Positions 41,987-44,477 of a DNA stretch of 44,477 nt are shown here, piece after piece. The notes beneath the pieces are model-generated. The model was given only the letters and a program-made list of their open reading frames with translations, was not told where the DNA came from and did no database searches. Numbering within the stretch: the first letter of the stretch is position 1; every line of letters starts with the position of its first letter. The DNA lies in NCBI RefSeq assembly GCF_018131015.1, contig NZ_JAFCJJ010000041.1:1-44477 (forward strand), in the 5' to 3' direction. The stretch is from Bradyrhizobium diazoefficiens. GTDB lineage: Bacteria > Pseudomonadota > Alphaproteobacteria > Rhizobiales > Xanthobacteraceae. The position numbers and the translations under genes are program-made.

Positions 41987-42502
41987 ATGACGGCACCACG
42001 GCAGGAAGATAGCCCCTTGCGCCCCGGAATCGCCTTGATCACGCGACTGGCATGCCTGCTGGCGTGCATTGGGGTCCTTGGTTCCGGGCTGCCGGTGCAG
42101 GCTGCCACCACCGAGCGCGTCGTGGTCAACCGCTTCAGCGGCGTCGCCATCGAGGGATTTGACCCCGTGGCCTACTTCGTCGACGGCACGGCCGAACAGG
42201 GCAAGCCGGAATTCGAGGCGAACCTCTGGGGCGCAGTCTGGCGGTTCCGCAACGAGGGGAACCGGGTGTCCTTCCTGGCCCATCCCGAAGTCTACGGACC
42301 GCAGTTCGGTGGCTACGATCCCGCCGATATCGCCCGCGGCGTCACCATCCCTGGCAATCCCCGCTTCTTCGTGATCTCGGCGCAGCGGCTCTATCTGTTC
42401 AGCCGCGAAGACAATCGCGATGCCTTCGCCGCCGATCCGGATCGCTTCCTGTTCGAGGTCGGCAAGCGCTGGCCGGCGCTCCAGGACCAGCTCAGCCAGT
42501 AG
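41987..42502 (+). CDS. YHS-domain exported protein
   Basis: 171 aa from ATG 41987. A signal sequence follows a short charged start (ITRLACLLACIGVLGSGLPVQAA). The YHS-like domain covers about 50-110: FSGVAIEGFDPVAYFVDGTAEQGKPEF, WRFRNEGNRVSFLAHPEVYGPQFGGY. This is the pattern of periplasmic YHS proteins, but the central Cys of metal-binding YHS domains is absent (GGYDPAD has no Cys), so metal binding is doubtful. The end reads RLYLFSREDNRDAFAADPDRFL. Its last codons overlap the end of cysQ by 11 bp, tail to tail. Confidence 0.82.
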   Translation: MTAPRQEDSPLRPGIALITRLACLLACIGVLGSGLPVQAATTERVVVNRFSGVAIEGFDPVAYFVDGTAEQGKPEFEANLWGAVWRFRNEGNRVSFLAHPEVYGPQFGGYDPADIARGVTIPGNPRFFVISAQRLYLFSREDNRDAFAADPDRFLFEVGKRWPALQDQLSQ

Positions 42503-43322
42503 GAACCACCGCCTGCGGGTCGCCCCAGGCGACGAACGCCGGGATGATGAACCCGGTGTCGCCCCGCTCGCCGAAAAGGATTTCGCGGCCCTCTCCGTCG
42601 GTCACCCTGCCGCCGGCCGCGGTCACCACCGCGCAGCCTGCGCCGACGTCCCATTCCGAGGTCGGCCCGAAGCGGGGATAGATGTCGGCGCTGCCCTCTG
42701 CGATCCGGCCGAATTTGACGGCCGAGCCGAGCATGCGCCTGACCGCATGGGGCCTTCCGTCGATGAACGCCTCGCTTTTCTTGTCGCCATGCGAGCGGCT
42801 GACCGCCGCGATCCACGGCTGGCCGGGCCCGGGCAGCTTGCGGCTGCGAATCGGCTCGACGGTGCGGATGGTCGCGCCGTCAAAGGCCACGCGCTCGGCG
42901 CCGCGTCCGACGATGCCGCGCCAGAGCAGCCCGAGCGCGGGCGCGGCTACGATGCCGAGCAGTGGCACGCCACGGGTCACGATCGCGAGGTTGACGGTGA
43001 ACTCGTCGCGGCCGGCGACGAATTCCTTGGTGCCGTCGAGCGGATCGATCAGGAAGAAGCTGTCGCGGAACGGCGGCGTGGCGTGCTGGGCGCGCTCTTC
43101 CGAAAGCGTCGGCACGTCGGCCGCGAGCCGGGCAAGGCCTTCCGCGATAATGCCGTCGGCGGCGAGATCCGCCTCGGTGACCGGCGAGCCGTCCTGCTTG
43201 CCGTCGACCCGCATTCCCGTGCGGTCGACCGCGAGGATCGCCTCGCCCGCCTTCACCACCAGCGCGGTGAGCGGCTCCATCAGGTCCGATGCGGCCTCAA
43301 CGTCGATGATCCTCACCTGCAT
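42492..43322 (-). CDS. cysQ: 3'(2'),5'-bisphosphate nucleotidase
   Basis: 276 aa from ATG 43322; the frame is open further upstream but the protein begins here. It belongs to the inositol-monophosphatase superfamily: TEADLAAD, LSEER (Glu pair), metal motif IDPLDGTKEFVAG, and the C-terminal WDVGAGCAVVTAAGG. CysQ hydrolyses 3'-phosphoadenosine 5'-phosphate to AMP, clearing the by-product of sulfate assimilation. DGTKEF, rather than DGTxNF, favours CysQ over inositol or fructose phosphatases. It is tail-to-tail with the YHS gene with 11 bp shared. Confidence 0.9.
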   Translation of the reverse strand: MQVRIIDVEAASDLMEPLTALVVKAGEAILAVDRTGMRVDGKQDGSPVTEADLAADGIIAEGLARLAADVPTLSEERAQHATPPFRDSFFLIDPLDGTKEFVAGRDEFTVNLAIVTRGVPLLGIVAAPALGLLWRGIVGRGAERVAFDGATIRTVEPIRSRKLPGPGQPWIAAVSRSHGDKKSEAFIDGRPHAVRRMLGSAVKFGRIAEGSADIYPRFGPTSEWDVGAGCAVVTAAGGRVTDGEGREILFGERGDTGFIIPAFVAWGDPQAVVPTG

Positions 43323-43511
43323 GCCCCATTCATCCGCAAAGTCCCGCCTCCATCCGTTTGATTCGCCCGCAGGCTTTATGGCCGCTTCGAACCTATCGCA
43401 AGCTAGCTGCCACGGGCTTGCGAATGTTAGAACCCGCGGCAACCGTCAAGCCATGCGTGATTCGCCGCGGCCAGCGCCGTGCAATTCCAGGAACCCTCCA
43501 GGACCCCCTTT

Positions 43512-44165
43512 ATGACTGGCACCACCTCACCCGGTCCCGCGACCGCTCCCGATATGCTCGAACTCGCAGCGCTTTTGTGCTCGCGGGTCTGTCACGATCT
43601 CATCAGCCCTGTCGGCGCCATCGTCAACGGGCTCGAAGTGCTCGACGACGATCCCAAGCCCGAGGACCGCGAGTTCGCGCTCGATCTGATTCGCAAGAGC
43701 GCCAAGACCGCCTCGGCCCGCCTGCAGTTCTGCCGTCTCGCCTTCGGCGCGGCTGGCTCATCCGGTGCCCAGATCGATCTCGGCGACGCCCAGGCCATGG
43801 CGAAGGGCCACATCGAAGACGGCAAGTGCACCATCACCTGGAATTTGCCGCGCCTGCTGCTGCCGAAGAATCGCGTCAAGCTGCTGCTCAACATGCTGGT
43901 GATCGCGCAGCACACGATTCCGCGCGGCGGCATGCTCACGGTCGATCCGATCGGGGATGGCGAAACCATGAGCTTTCGCGTGACGTCGACCGGGCACAAT
44001 GCCCGCCTGCCGCAGAACATCGCCGAGCTCCTGAGCGGCGAGCGGGGTCCTGCCGCGGACGCGCACGCGATCCAGCCTTATTATACGCGGCTGTTGGCGC
44101 AGGCCTGCGGGCTCACCGTGACGCTCAGGCCCGAGGGCGAAGCCATCATCGTGACCGCTGCGTAA
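43512..44165 (+). CDS. chpT: Histidine phosphotransferase ChpT
   Basis: 217 aa from ATG 43512. The phosphorylated His28 lies in SRVCHDLISPVGAIVNGLEVL, the DHp-like helix of ChpT, followed by a degenerate Bergerat-type domain (LPKNRVKLLLNMLVIAQHTIPRGG). It passes phosphate from CckA to CtrA and CpdR, controlling the cell cycle and motility in alphaproteobacteria. A cheA gene begins 193 bp downstream, the order I recall in Bradyrhizobium. An imperfect CtrA-like box and a hairpin follow. Confidence 0.9.
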   Translation: MTGTTSPGPATAPDMLELAALLCSRVCHDLISPVGAIVNGLEVLDDDPKPEDREFALDLIRKSAKTASARLQFCRLAFGAAGSSGAQIDLGDAQAMAKGHIEDGKCTITWNLPRLLLPKNRVKLLLNMLVIAQHTIPRGGMLTVDPIGDGETMSFRVTSTGHNARLPQNIAELLSGERGPAADAHAIQPYYTRLLAQACGLTVTLRPEGEAIIVTAA

Positions 44166-44186
44166 TCGCGCCGCGGTTCGGAAAAG

Positions 44187-44201
44187 TTAACGAAACCTTT
44201 A
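44187..44201 (+). promoter_or_regulatory. Imperfect CtrA-type box upstream of cheA
   Basis: TTAA-CGAAACC-TTTA differs from the CtrA consensus TTAA-N7-TTAA at one base. It sits 158 bp before the cheA start and beside chpT, whose product phosphorylates CtrA. The match is short. Confidence 0.35.
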
Positions 44202-44203
44202 CG

Positions 44204-44230
44204 AGGCGCCTCGGCTTGTCCGGGGCGCCT
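44204..44230 (+). terminator. Hairpin after chpT
   Basis: AGGCGCC (44204-44210) and GGCGCCT (44224-44230) are perfect arms with a 13-nt loop, followed by TATCTCTTTGTT. It lies 39 bases past the chpT stop, so cheA probably has its own promoter in 44231-44358. Confidence 0.6.
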
Positions 44231-44358
44231 TATCTCTTTGTTGGTTCCGTTCTTTTGCACATACTCAACCATTATTAAACGCTTTGCGGTGAAGCTGGCC
44301 TCGTTCTGAATGGCGTGTCACGCGTTGCGCGTGCCCTCCCTATGTGAAGGCCTGTTTC

Positions 44359-44477
44359 ATGGATGATCTGTTGCGGGAGTTCTTGACGGAGACCAGCGAA
44401 AGCCTGGACACCGTCGACAATCAATTGGTGAAGTTCGAGCAGGAGCCGAACAACGCCAAGATCCTGGATAACGTCTT
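44359..44477 (+). CDS. cheA: Chemotaxis histidine kinase CheA, 5' end only
   Basis: The first 39 codons, cut by the window end. The start (MDDLLREFLTETSESLDTVD, then QLVKFEQEPN) is the first helix of the Hpt P1 domain of CheA. The phosphorylated His would lie a few residues past the edge. CheA passes signals from chemoreceptors to CheY. ATG 44359 has AAGG (44347-44350) upstream. Confidence 0.85.
   Translation, partial: MDDLLREFLTETSESLDTVDNQLVKFEQEPNNAKILDNV

Noticed and set aside
1..44477. CRISPR array, insertion sequence or integrase
   Set aside because: No regularly spaced repeats, transposase or tyrosine/serine recombinase motifs were seen on either strand.

Overview
The window reads as chromosomal DNA of a GC-rich alphaproteobacterium, most likely Bradyrhizobium or a close relative. 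The grounds are the CckA-type phosphotransferase gene chpT followed by a cheA start, intergenic palindromes of kinds I associate with Bradyrhizobium genomes (83-162, 4845-4987, 32771-32890), and the general gene content. Genus assignment is inference; no 16S gene is present.

Layout. 0.2-3.1 kb: a leftward detoxification-type operon (GST, cupin, Tat-exported monooxygenase) facing a divergent OhrR/MarR-type regulator, with a strong dyad between them. 3.2-6.3 kb: a small secreted protein and two tandem, clearly paralogous CYP153-like cytochromes P450. 6.5-8.8 kb: a DUF898 membrane protein and an M48 peptidase. 8.8-12.0 kb: a three-gene uracil-catabolism (URC) operon, urc1-urc4-upp. 12.3-18.3 kb: a threonine-synthase-like PLP enzyme, small proteins, a DUF2927 protein, an L,D-transpeptidase, an acetolactate-synthase-like enzyme and a nuclease-fold-like hypothetical.

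18.4-33.8 kb is accessory in character. A compact RiPP-like cassette (70-aa Cys-x-x-Cys peptide, DUF692/MNIO oxidase, partner protein with ATGA overlap) lies exactly between two copies of a 44-bp sequence. One copy is the 3' end of the neighbouring haem peroxidase gene and the other is an orphan tail, as expected if the cassette was inserted into the peroxidase 3' end. Beyond it come the peroxidase, a GreA-like factor, an AraC regulator, a lipoxygenase-like protein with altered iron ligands, a P47/TULIP-like protein, a 1185-aa beta/helical protein of unknown function and a minimal subtilase. Peroxidase plus lipoxygenase suggests oxidised-lipid chemistry, but no substrate is shown by the sequence.

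34.0-39.3 kb is one lower-GC gene for a 1767-aa protein: an N-terminal Cap4/DUF4297-like nuclease region, a STAND-like P-loop NTPase and a long C-terminal part. It is a strong candidate for a single-gene antiphage defence system and sits on the 3' side of a tRNA-Val(CAC) gene, a typical island position. From 39.8 kb to the end the window returns to core-like genes: a coiled-coil membrane protein, DUF1134, a YHS protein, CysQ, ChpT and the first codons of CheA.

The most novel candidates are the MNIO cassette with its flanking direct repeats, the large nuclease-NTPase, and the lipoxygenase / P47-like / 1185-aa protein group.
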